Source: JAUSIF01 sp963711595
GTDB lineage: Bacteria > Pseudomonadota > Alphaproteobacteria > Rhizobiales > Xanthobacteraceae
NCBI GenBank assembly: GCA_963711595.1
Contig: CAVQER010000006.1
Location: 124,001 to 188,000 of the forward strand
Direction of reading: 5' to 3'
DNA length: 64,000 nt
In this document: positions 20,190-28,350 of the stretch, piece by piece
How the letters are laid out: the number at the start of each line of letters is the position of its first letter
Numbering within the stretch: the first letter of the stretch is position 1
Notes under the pieces: generated by a model
Database searches by the model: none
Seen by the model: only the letters and a program-made list of their open reading frames with translations
What the model was told of the DNA's origin: nothing
Program-made: the position numbers and the translations under genes

Positions 20190-21389
20190 TCACGCGGCTT
20201 TGCGTCCCCACAACTCGCGCGACGCAATCCGCGCACCTTCCGCGAGCGCTCCGAGCTTTGCCCACATGATCGAGGGATGCACTCGCCGTGCGAAGGGTCC
20301 CTGCGCGAAGCCGCAATCGGTGCTGGCGATCACGTTTTCCCGGCCGACGAGCTTTGCAAGGCGCACGATCCGCTCAGCCACGAGTTCCGGATGTTCGACC
20401 ACGTTGGTCGCGTGGCTGATGAGACCGGGCACGAGCGCCTTGCCTTCGGGCAGCCGCGCCGTTTCCCATACCCGCCATTCATGTTCATGGCGCGGATTGG
20501 CCATCTCGAGCGAATACCCGCCGACTTTCACGCGAAGCACGAGATCGACGATATCCTTCATCGCAACATCGTTGGTGTGGGGCCCGTTCCAGCTTCCCCA
20601 GCAGAGGTGATAGCGGGTACGTTCTTCGGGAATTCCCTGCAAAGCGTGATTGAGCGCCTCGATCCGGATTTCCGCCCATCGGCGGTAATCCTGCAGAGAC
20701 TTCGGCGGCACCATCACATCGTAAGTGCTGGCGAGGAACGCGTCGTCGATTTGCGCGATCAGTCCGGCATCGACGATCGCCTTGTATTCCTCGCGTAACG
20801 CCTCGGCGATCGCGAACAACGCCTCTTCCTCGGATCGATAATGTTCGTCCTTTCGCTGCGGCACCACGCTCGCCGGCGCCACGACCGGAAGGAACGCATT
20901 CGACACCGGAAGACCGGCGATCGCCTTCTTGATGTCGTCGATGTCGCGCTGGATCGCAACATGTCCCGTATACTTGATCGGTCCGGTGACCGCCCAGGTG
21001 CCCGTCTTAAAGGCCTTGCCCATTCCGACGAAGCCGTAGCTCGCCTCGTATTCCTCGTAGAATGCCGCGAAGTCGCGCCGGTCCTTTCCCGCGACCGCCG
21101 ATCGGAAGCCGGGCGTCGTGTCATGGCGTTCCTCGAACCCGCTTATGCGGTCGAGGATATAGCGTGACCAGCTGATCGACTTCCCGTATTCGCCGTCGCT
21201 GACGATGTCGACGCCGACCTCAGCCTGCCGGCGGACGACGTCCGCGACCGAGCGCTTCAGGCATTCCTCGTAAGCGGCCTTGTCGTACGGCTCGCCGTTC
21301 TGCTGTTTATGCAGGAAGGCGAGCAGATCGTCGGGCCGAATAAGGCTGCCCACATGGGTCGTCAGAATGCGCTGCGGGGACGCGGACAT
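20190..21389 (-). CDS. Cobalamin-independent methionine synthase II-like protein
   Basis: This 399-residue TIM-barrel protein resembles the C-terminal, zinc-binding half of MetE but lacks the N-terminal half (full MetE has about 760 residues). It begins ILTTHVGSLIRPDDL. Likely zinc ligands are the His and Cys in RYHLCWGSWNGPH and the Cys in IASTDCGFAQGPF. Such stand-alone proteins may move a methyl group from a donor other than methyl-tetrahydrofolate, and are often misnamed methionine synthases. It diverges from the TRAP operon with a shared 200-bp promoter region. Confidence 0.85.
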   Translation of the reverse strand: MSASPQRILTTHVGSLIRPDDLLAFLHKQQNGEPYDKAAYEECLKRSVADVVRRQAEVGVDIVSDGEYGKSISWSRYILDRISGFEERHDTTPGFRSAVAGKDRRDFAAFYEEYEASYGFVGMGKAFKTGTWAVTGPIKYTGHVAIQRDIDDIKKAIAGLPVSNAFLPVVAPASVVPQRKDEHYRSEEEALFAIAEALREEYKAIVDAGLIAQIDDAFLASTYDVMVPPKSLQDYRRWAEIRIEALNHALQGIPEERTRYHLCWGSWNGPHTNDVAMKDIVDLVLRVKVGGYSLEMANPRHEHEWRVWETARLPEGKALVPGLISHATNVVEHPELVAERIVRLAKLVGRENVIASTDCGFAQGPFARRVHPSIMWAKLGALAEGARIASRELWGRKAA

Positions 21390-21588
21390 TGCCGGCTCCG
21401 TTCGTTTCGAGCGAGGCCGTCCGCCGAGGACTGAACCGGCGTGCGCGGCTCGACCACGCTACCGGAAAATGTCAGGCTTGGAACGGGGACGAGCCATGGA
21501 CAACCCCGGGACATCGCAGATCCACGATCGGTTCTTCGACGCCAAGAATAACCAAACAAAACGGAGAAAGCACAAGGGAGAGGAAAAA

Positions 21589-22632
21589 ATGCGACGGCAA
21601 TGGGTTCTAACGGCCGGCCTGCTCGCGCTTGCAATCGGGGCAACAGCGGCGACCGCCCAGGACAAATCGGTCAATCTGAAACTGAGCTACTGGGTGCCCC
21701 CGAGCCATTTGCTCACGCCCGGGTATAAGGACTGGGCAGACGCGATCGATAAGGCCTCGAACGGCACGATCAAGGTCACTCTCTTTCCTTCGAGCCAGCT
21801 CGGTTCAGGCTTGGACCACTATGACATGGTCAAGCGCGGCGTTGCCGACTTCGGCCTGATCAACCCGGGCTACACGCCCGGTCGCTTCCCCGTGATTGCC
21901 GCGGCCGACCTGCCCTTCTTGATTACGGACAGCAGCAAGGCTGCGGCGGCTACGCACCGTTGGTACAAGAAGTACGCCGAGAAAGAGATGCCCGACCACT
22001 ATGTCTGTCATGTCTACTCGCATGAGATCGCCACGTTCCACTCGAAAAAAGAAATCAAGGTACCCGCGGACGTAAAAGGCGTGAAAGTCCGCACCGCCAA
22101 TCAGACCATCGCAAACTTCGTGACTTCGATGGGTGGCAACTCCGTACAGGTACCGATCATGGAGGCGTATGGGACGCTCAAGAGCGGCATCACCGAGGCA
22201 ATCACCGTGCCGTGGGATGGACTGACACATCCGGCGTTCAAGTTCGGGGAAGTGACGACCTACACGCTCGACGTGCCGATGTACGTGTCGAATTTCACGC
22301 ACGGCATCAATCGCGACACCTACAACCGCCTGTCTGATTCGCAAAAGAAGGCGGTCGATTCCGTGTGCACACCCGAATGGTCGAGGCTCGTTTACAAGCA
22401 CTGGTACGAAGACGGCATCAAGCGCATGGACGACGTCAGGAAGTCCGATCGCAAGCTGACAAAGCTTAGCCCGAACGAGCTGAAGCTTTGGCGCGAGGCC
22501 GCAAAGCCCGTCTACGACGCTTGGGCCGATGCGGTCAAAAAAGCCGGCTACGATCCGGCGCAAGTGCTGAAGGAGCTTCAGGACGAGCTCAGGAAAGAGG
22601 GCGCACTGTTCGAAGGTGCTGTCGGCTTGTAA
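21589..22632 (+). CDS. TRAP transporter binding protein (DctP family)
   Basis: This 347-residue periplasmic binding protein starts at ATG 21589, directly after GGGAGAGG (21576-21583), with a signal peptide ending TAATAQ. The open frame upstream is not coding. The mature part (LSYWVPPSHLLTPGYKDWADAI, given in outline) and the stretch VKGVKVRTANQTIANFVTSMG with its conserved arginine are DctP-like; that arginine normally clamps the ligand's carboxylate. The ligand is therefore probably an organic acid. It is followed by genes for the small and large membrane subunits. Confidence 0.9.
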   Translation: MRRQWVLTAGLLALAIGATAATAQDKSVNLKLSYWVPPSHLLTPGYKDWADAIDKASNGTIKVTLFPSSQLGSGLDHYDMVKRGVADFGLINPGYTPGRFPVIAAADLPFLITDSSKAAAATHRWYKKYAEKEMPDHYVCHVYSHEIATFHSKKEIKVPADVKGVKVRTANQTIANFVTSMGGNSVQVPIMEAYGTLKSGITEAITVPWDGLTHPAFKFGEVTTYTLDVPMYVSNFTHGINRDTYNRLSDSQKKAVDSVCTPEWSRLVYKHWYEDGIKRMDDVRKSDRKLTKLSPNELKLWREAAKPVYDAWADAVKKAGYDPAQVLKELQDELRKEGALFEGAVGL

Positions 22633-22645
22633 GTCAAGACGATAC

Positions 22646-22680
22646 GGCGCTCGCCGGACTCATTACCAACGGCGAGCGCC
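22646..22680 (+). promoter_or_regulatory. Intercistronic hairpin after the TRAP binding-protein gene
   Basis: GGCGCTCGCC (22646-22655) pairs perfectly with GGCGAGCGCC (22671-22680) around a 15-nt loop. There is no T-run, and the small permease gene begins 21 bases later. This placement is typical of stem-loops that stabilise the upstream binding-protein message. Confidence 0.55.
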
Positions 22681-22701
22681 ACTAGCCTTCAAGGACTCCC
22701 C

Positions 22702-23163
22702 GTGAATTATTTCGTCGTCATCGTCGAAAAGTCGGCGGGCTACTTTATTGGCGCGCTCGCGGTCATCACGTTTTTCGAGGCCGTGCTCCGTTACGGATTC
22801 AATGCACACATCCCCGATGGCTTCGTTATCGGGCAGACGATGCAGGGCATTGCTATCTGCTGGGGCATCGCCACCGCGACCTACGCCGACCGACACATCA
22901 CTGTCGATATTCTTTACGAAATTTCGGGCAACCGGATCCGCCGCGGCCTTGATGTGACCGCCCACACGATCAACTTCCTTTTCCTCGCGCTGTTCGGATA
23001 CGCGATGACGTTCAAGGTATTCGACATCCTGCGAGCAGGCGAGATTTCCAGCGAGCTCCGCATCCCGGTCTGGACCGGCTACACGCTAGCCTCGCTCGGC
23101 ATTCTTGCTGCTGTCGCGACCGCCGCCATCCGCTTGTGGCAGGTCGTTTTCCGGCCGCGTTAG
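22702..23163 (+). CDS. TRAP transporter small permease (DctQ family)
   Basis: This 153-residue protein has four predicted helices (first about residues 12-32; then ILGIATATYADRHITVDIL-type central region with the conserved Arg-His). It forms the small membrane subunit of the TRAP transporter together with the large subunit encoded next. The start is GTG 22702, preceded by AAGGA in TTCAAGGACTCCCC. Confidence 0.88.
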   Translation: MNYFVVIVEKSAGYFIGALAVITFFEAVLRYGFNAHIPDGFVIGQTMQGIAICWGIATATYADRHITVDILYEISGNRIRRGLDVTAHTINFLFLALFGYAMTFKVFDILRAGEISSELRIPVWTGYTLASLGILAAVATAAIRLWQVVFRPR

Positions 23164-23174
23164 GCGCCTCGCCC

Positions 23175-24483
23175 ATGTCCGAGCAAACACTCGTCGCGAT
23201 GATCGGCTGCTCCGCGGTGCTCGTGCTGATGTTGATCCGCGTTCCGATCGCCGTGAGCCTCGGTTCGGTGGCCGTCGCCGGGTTCGCCTATCTCGTTGGT
23301 CCGCAGCAAGCGCTCGGAATCCTGATCAACTCTCCGATCCGAACCGTGACCAATTACAGTTTCAGTGTCGTTCCGATGTTCGTCCTGATGGGGGCGCTTG
23401 TCAGCGCGTCGGGCATGAGCCGCGAGCTATTCCGGGCGGCGAACGCCTGGGTCGGACACTTGCCTGGCGGAATGGCGATCGCAACCATCTTTGCCTGCGG
23501 CGGCTTCGCCGCGATCAACGGCTCGTCCATCGCGAGCGCAGCAACAATGACTCAAGTGGCGCTACCGGAGATGCGACGTGCCGGCTACGACCCCGGCCTT
23601 TCGGCCGGCGTCGTCGCGGCCGGCGGCACGCTCGGCATCATGATTCCGCCGTCGGTGATGTTCATTCTGTACGCAATTCTTACTGAGACCGACGTCGCGG
23701 CTCGTTATTCGTCGCCGGCATTCATTCCCGGGCTGATCGCCATCGCGCTGTACTGCGTCACCATCCTGCATCCTCTATCAGGTGAGAATGAAGTGGCTGC
23801 CACGCGGCAAACGCTCTGATCGCTTTGAGCGACTGGCAAGTCTCAAAGACGTCTGGGCGACGTTTCTATTGTTTGGCCTCGTCATGGGCGGGATCTATGG
23901 CGGGGTCGTCACCGTCACGGAGGCGGCGGGCATTGGGGCGTTCGGTGCGCTCGTCATCGGCGTCGCACGCAGACGCTTGTCCTGGTCTGGAACAGTCGAC
24001 TGTCTTGTCGACGCGCTGCGCACTTCGGCGACGATTTTTTTCATCCTGATCGCCGCGTTCCTGTTTCAGTATTTCCTGGCGGTTTCCCAGATGTCGCAAC
24101 TGCTGGGCGATTTCCTCACTTCCCTGCCGGTGGGACCTTTGGGCATCGTAATCGTCATTCTGGCCTTCTACATCATTGCCGGGATGTTCGTGGACGAGCT
24201 CGCGATCATCTTGCTGACAATTCCGATCGTCTTCCCGATCGTCGTCGGGTTGGGCTTCGATCCGATCTGGTTCGGCGTTCTCGTCGTCGTAACGGTTCAG
24301 ATCGGACTCATCGCACCGCCCGTTGGCATCATCTGTTTCATCATGAACAACATGGTGCCGGACATCGGGCTCGTGAACATTTACAAAGGTGCGATGCCGT
24401 TCGTTATTGCGGATATTGTCTGGCTCGGGCTTCTCGTCGCCTTTCCCGTGCTCTCGCTCTACCTGGTCAGGTTGATGGGCTGA
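23175..24483 (+). pseudogene. TRAP transporter large permease (DctM family), split by a frame change
   Basis: The first part (23175-23819, 214 residues) and the second part (in frame from 23782 to 24483) together match one DctM protein of about 430 residues. The first keeps GGFAAINGSSIASAATMTQVALPEM and GTLGIMIPPSVMF; the second keeps GGIYGGVVTVTEAAGIGAFGALVIG and the C-terminal helices. The frame moves by +1 between about 23755 and 23790, in the cytoplasmic loop that joins the two halves. This looks like a one-base insertion, by mutation or assembly error. A start for the second half (GTG 23782 or ATG 23788, the latter after AGGTGA) is possible, so a two-piece functional protein cannot be excluded. 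Confidence 0.75.
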
Positions 24484-24548
24484 GCGGCGAACAAAAACTG
24501 TGGTTGACCGGCATCCCATAGGCCGCGTCAGAATTCTCGCAAGTCATT

Positions 24549-24572
24549 GAAAGAAGTGGTGGGCGAAAGAAG

Positions 24573-24580
<8 letters not shown>
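24549..24580. repeat. 16-bp tandem repeat at the left island edge
   Basis: GAAAGAAGTGGTGGGC occurs twice without a gap, at 24549-24564 and 24565-24580. The last eight bases of each unit (TGGTGGGC) are the CCA end of tRNA-Lys in reverse. The second unit runs directly into the 48-bp tRNA duplication. Confidence 0.8.
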
Positions 24581-24620
<40 letters not shown>

Positions 24621-24793
24621 CCCTCGGCGCGTTGAAATTGCACACACTTGTTACGAACCGGAAGGACCGATGCGGGCAGTACGCTCATGGCCTTAGAGCG
24701 ATCGCGAGCAAAAGAATGATGATCATCATCATCAGGATGACCAACCAAGCGGTGCGATAGCCGTCCCAGAGCGCCCCCGGCCTCGCGCCGGGG
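24621..24793. other. Stretch between att repeat and kinase gene, with hairpin
   Basis: No convincing gene is seen. CCCCGGC (24775-24781) pairs with GCCGGGG (24787-24793) and is followed on the plus strand by TTACTTTTTTC, a terminator-like shape placed just past the end of the minus-strand kinase gene. On the minus strand, a frame offset from the kinase continues into about 20 hydrophobic residues (WLVILMMMIIILLLAIAL), but no start codon supports it. Confidence 0.4.
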
Positions 24794-25555
24794 TTACTTT
24801 TTTCTTGTGCTGTTCGGTTGCCGTTCGGGTGAAGGCTCGGGGCTATCAGTTTGATGTTTAGGGTTCAGTGAAGCCAACGGAATGTCGAGTACACAAGTGA
24901 CCCCTAGTGGCTCAAAGGTTTGTCGAGCGACGGCTTGGAGTTGGCGCACAAAGCTATGCTCGATCAGCCGCGTTCCGAAGCCTCGACGACTTGGCGGATG
25001 AACTTCGGGTCCTCCACTTTCGGTCCAGGTCAGACGAAATTGTTTCTGTAATTCATCGACCGTCGCGGTGATGTCTACCCGACCGCTTGCGTTCGACAGC
25101 GCACCATACTTCGCTGCATTGGTGCACAGTTCGTTCAAAACCATTGCCAAAGGCAGTACGGCTCCAGCGCTAACTTCAATATCCGAACTCTGCACAAAAA
25201 ACTGACCCCCTCCGCTCGTATCGAAGGGCTCAATCGCCGTCTTCAAAATCTCTGCCAGCGAAGCACTTGTCCAGTGTGTCCTTAATAGGAGGTCGTGCAC
25301 GCGACCTAACGCAAGCAATCGGTTCTCGATCGCTTCCTTGCCTTGCTCCAGGCTCTCTGCAGTTCGTAAGCTTTGCGAGGTAATCGCGATCACCGTCGCC
25401 AAAGTGTTCTTTACCCGGTGATGCAATTCCTCCACTAGAATACGCTGCAATTGCTCAATGGCTTTGTGTTCGGCCGCATCTATCCCGGCTTGTGCCAGAA
25501 GGCGACGCAGATTTACGTTTTCGAACTCTAGCCGAAGCTCGTCGTCCGTAGTCAC
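24794..25555 (-). CDS. HWE-family sensor histidine kinase, no input domain
   Basis: This 253-residue protein is a short cytoplasmic histidine kinase. A brief coiled-coil-like N-terminus (1-40) precedes the H-box EELHHRVKNTLATV (phospho-acceptor about His45/46), the N-box VLNELCTNAAKYGAL, the W-x-E element LTWTESGGP that names the HWE family, and the G-box RRGFGTRLIE. There is no PAS, GAF or membrane segment, so its signal must come through a partner. No response regulator lies next to it. HWE kinases are common in Hyphomicrobiales, including general-stress and light signalling. It lies inside the tRNA-bounded segment. Confidence 0.88.
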   Translation of the reverse strand: MTTDDELRLEFENVNLRRLLAQAGIDAAEHKAIEQLQRILVEELHHRVKNTLATVIAITSQSLRTAESLEQGKEAIENRLLALGRVHDLLLRTHWTSASLAEILKTAIEPFDTSGGGQFFVQSSDIEVSAGAVLPLAMVLNELCTNAAKYGALSNASGRVDITATVDELQKQFRLTWTESGGPEVHPPSRRGFGTRLIEHSFVRQLQAVARQTFEPLGVTCVLDIPLASLNPKHQTDSPEPSPERQPNSTRKK

Positions 25556-25701
25556 CTTAAACCTCGCGACTAAAGCCGATTTCTATAGAGCATCTGCCGT
25601 CGCAGCGTCATTGGCAATCCTCAACACACCGCGATCGAGTGGCATCACTTCGCGGCGATCTCGGTCATCGGGCCAGCATTGCCGAAGGGATAAGCGTATC
25701 G

Positions 25702-26499
25702 TCACTTCGGTTTCATGGAGAACCGCACATCATAGATCGGGCGGCCTGGCTCAATTCCACCGCGAACTATTGAAGACAGAGACTTTGTCAGTTCGTCTTC
25801 GTCAAACGAAATCGAAAGAATCGGACGTTCTTTGCCGGCAGCAAAAATTCCGAAATCGGGCTTACCAATTTTTTCGGGCGTACCATCCTCGTACCACTCC
25901 CTGACCCACCAAGCCCAAAGGTCCGCCGCTTGAAGCGGCAGACATTCTTGATCGTCCTTGAAGCGAGGTAGCGCTCCGTATGGTTTTGCGTCGGCAGGCC
26001 GCGTCGCGATGTAGCCGTCCCACGCTAAAAGGATTGCGCGGCTCTCACTCTGCTGGTCGAAAATGAAATCAACTTTCTCATTTGCGGGGATGATCTTGTC
26101 GGTAACCTCCCGCCGATTGTGAAACGTATCGAGTAGGCAGCGAAACGCTACAAAGTAGGGATTCTCAAAATCCCCCCAATCGATTTTTAGATTCTGAACC
26201 CAAAGACGCTGCTTCGCCCGCGCCAGATCGGCCACATTGATTTTGCAAGAAATCGAAACGAGTACATATTGTTCAATCAATCGGTAGAAAGCCGGTACTC
26301 TCTCTAAGCGCTCTTGGGTCTGCGCCATCTCCGTCATCTTGAAATGATATTTTCCGTTGCTCGCGAGAGTGCCGTAGCGAAGCAAGCTTTTCCATTCTTC
26401 GGAAAACTTTGCCCAAACGTCCGCGCTAGCAATGTGACCCGCGAGCACGAATTCCGCTCCCTCGCGATAGCTATCATCTATGAATGCCTGAAGGCTCAT
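25702..26499 (-). CDS. DUF3800 domain protein
   Basis: This 265-residue protein matches DUF3800. The N-terminal SLQAFIDDSYREGAEFVLAGHI carries the family's acidic pair, and conserved acidic and aromatic residues recur near LPLQAADLWAWWVREW. The fold is thought to be RNase H-like, but no activity can be assigned here. DUF3800 genes are frequent in islands and near defence or mobile genes, which fits the tRNA-flanked location. The start is ATG 26499. It has a lower GC appearance and more AAA/GAA codons than its neighbours, consistent with transfer. Confidence 0.82.
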   Translation of the reverse strand: MSLQAFIDDSYREGAEFVLAGHIASADVWAKFSEEWKSLLRYGTLASNGKYHFKMTEMAQTQERLERVPAFYRLIEQYVLVSISCKINVADLARAKQRLWVQNLKIDWGDFENPYFVAFRCLLDTFHNRREVTDKIIPANEKVDFIFDQQSESRAILLAWDGYIATRPADAKPYGALPRFKDDQECLPLQAADLWAWWVREWYEDGTPEKIGKPDFGIFAAGKERPILSISFDEDELTKSLSSIVRGGIEPGRPIYDVRFSMKPK

Positions 26500-26608
26500 T
26501 GAGAACCAAAGTACAGCGCCGGCTTCGCCGCGCCTGCTGCATTCACTACAGCATTGCTTACGGCGTTCGTGCGAAGATCACGAATGTGATCTAACTGATT
26601 GAAAAATT

Positions 26609-26684
<76 letters not shown>

Positions 26685-27142
26685 GCCGATTGCGGTCCGC
26701 GCGGTCCGGACGCGGAAGCGGGGGTGGCTGTACCAAAGCACCCCTAGGCTGTCCATAGATGGGCGGTTAACGGCTCATCGCAAGCGAATTTGAGATCTTG
26801 GCCGATCTCATTCGTTCGTGCGAGCGGAGGCATGGTTGGTCGCGTCGGCCGCGTCGCGACGAAATCCTAACCTTGCGTGCGACGCGAGATCACACGCGCA
26901 TTCGTATTTCGGCCACCGTTTGATGGAGAGTGCCAGCCGTGACTCTTCGAGCGCACGCCGTTGACAGACGCGCGTTCGGCGGGGTCAAATGGTCCAAATC
27001 TCAATACCCGACAATCGGTTAAGCGATCCCGGTAGGTACCGAACCGGTCTGGTATATTAGGTTGATCGAAGTCCTGCGAAGCCGCGTCCCCGTTGTTGGG
27101 CTTCGTGCCCCCGAAACTTGCAATCGATGGGAGGAAGTGTCG
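26685..27142. other. Non-coding stretch upstream of TAXI transporter gene
   Basis: No gene is supported in these 458 bases. They separate tRNA-Lys from the TAXI binding-protein gene and must contain the promoters of both. Two weak promoter-like elements are visible for the plus strand: TTGACA at 26961-26966 and TATATT at 27053-27058, but they do not form one pair with normal spacing. Confidence 0.4.
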
Positions 27143-28189
27143 ATGCATAGAGTGAAACACCTCACCTTGGCCGTGTCGGCCGCCGCGCTTGCCGCGGTAT
27201 TTGCTGTCTCGGCAATTCAGCCGGCCGGCGCTCAAGAGCGGAAGTCAATCCGCTGGTCCACCTCGAACGTGGACTCCTACGGATATAAAGTGGCGGCTTC
27301 GATGACGAAGATCCTCGAGGAAGCGCTCGGTAAGGATTACACCGTCACCGTCCAGCCCTATCCGTCGACCACCGGCGCCATGAAGGCGGCGATGGATGGC
27401 AATGGCGAGATCGGCTACACGGCCGACGTCGGCATGTATGAACTCTACGCTGGCGAAGGCGGCTTCAAGGGATACACCGCCGGCAAGGGCCGGCTCGTCC
27501 ACACCTGGTACGCCTACCCGATGGAATCCTTCATGGCCGCCCCGGCAGCCAAGGCAAGCGAGTTCAAGTGCTGGAAGGATTTCAGCGGCAAGCCGGTCTT
27601 CTTCACGACCGCCGGCTTCATGAACTGGCTGAACTTCCGGCGCATCTACAAGGCTCTCGGTTACGACTTCAAGCACGTCGAGATCGATCCGAAGACACAA
27701 GCCGACGCGTTACAGTCCGGCTCCATCTCCGGGGCGGTCGCCTATACGACTGCGGGCCGCTCGCTCGCCTCGTACTGGAAGGAGACGGAAATCCGCACGG
27801 ACGTGAAGATGATCAATCCGTGCCCGGACGAAGTCGCCAAGCTCAAGGCCGCGGGCCTCGTGATCGAGGAAGTCGATCCGAAGAACGCGTTCAGCAAGGA
27901 CGTCGGCGTGCAGAAGATCTACGGCGTGCCGATCCTGTTCGCGTACAACGTCCGCGCCGACATGCCGGAGGACGTCGTCTACAAGATGCTCAGCGCCTTC
28001 TACAAGAACCGCGACGCACTCGCGAAGGCCGACCCCGGCTTCACGCCGATGGCAAAGGACTTCGTCGGCATGCAGGTGAACGGCATTGCGGCCAATCCGG
28101 AAATTCCGGTCCACGCCGGCCTCGCCAGGTTCCTGAAAGAACACAAGGCGTGGAACGACAAGTGGAAGATCGCGACCAGCAGCAGCTGA
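27143..28189 (+). CDS. TRAP transporter binding protein, TAXI family
   Basis: This 348-residue TAXI-family (TRAP-associated extracytoplasmic immunogenic) binding protein starts at ATG 27143 behind GGGAGGAAG (27129-27137). The signal peptide covers about residues 1-33 and ends QPAGAQ. The mature part begins RKSIRWSTSNVDSYGYKVAAS and has the TAXI-like TTGAMKAAMDGNGEIGYTADVGM region. It delivers a ligand, often an organic acid or amino acid, to the fused permease encoded 161 bp downstream. The ligand is unknown. Confidence 0.88.
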   Translation: MHRVKHLTLAVSAAALAAVFAVSAIQPAGAQERKSIRWSTSNVDSYGYKVAASMTKILEEALGKDYTVTVQPYPSTTGAMKAAMDGNGEIGYTADVGMYELYAGEGGFKGYTAGKGRLVHTWYAYPMESFMAAPAAKASEFKCWKDFSGKPVFFTTAGFMNWLNFRRIYKALGYDFKHVEIDPKTQADALQSGSISGAVAYTTAGRSLASYWKETEIRTDVKMINPCPDEVAKLKAAGLVIEEVDPKNAFSKDVGVQKIYGVPILFAYNVRADMPEDVVYKMLSAFYKNRDALAKADPGFTPMAKDFVGMQVNGIAANPEIPVHAGLARFLKEHKAWNDKWKIATSSS

Positions 28190-28309
28190 TCGCCTGAAAC
28201 AATCCGGTCCGGGAGCTCGCGCAACGCTCGCGCGGCTCTCGGCCGGAACGGTCCTTCCGAGAAAGCGCTACCCGAATAAAGGCGCGAAACGGTAGTGGCG
28301 GGCGACTGG

Positions 28310-28327
28310 CCGGCGCGCAGGCGCCGG
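28310..28327 (+). promoter_or_regulatory. Hairpin upstream of fused TRAP permease gene
   Basis: CCGGCGC (28310-28316) pairs with GCGCCGG (28321-28327) around the loop GCAG, 23 bases before the permease start. A looser hairpin (CTCGG...CCGAG) lies near 28235-28258. Neither has a T-run; they are probably intercistronic mRNA structures. Confidence 0.35.
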
Positions 28328-28350
28328 TCGAATTGGGGCAGTAGCTAGTG

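Noticed and set aside
20190..21389. Full methionine synthase MetE
   Set aside because: The protein has only about half of the MetE length and lacks its N-terminal domain, so it is called a MetE-like protein instead.
24687..24850. Minus-strand frame ending in a hydrophobic stretch after the kinase
   Set aside because: The hydrophobic residues look like a membrane segment, but there is no ATG, GTG or TTG start in frame and no ribosome site; kept only as a remark.
26961..27058. TTGACA and TATATT as one promoter for the TAXI gene
   Set aside because: The two elements are more than 80 bp apart and cannot belong to one sigma-70 promoter.
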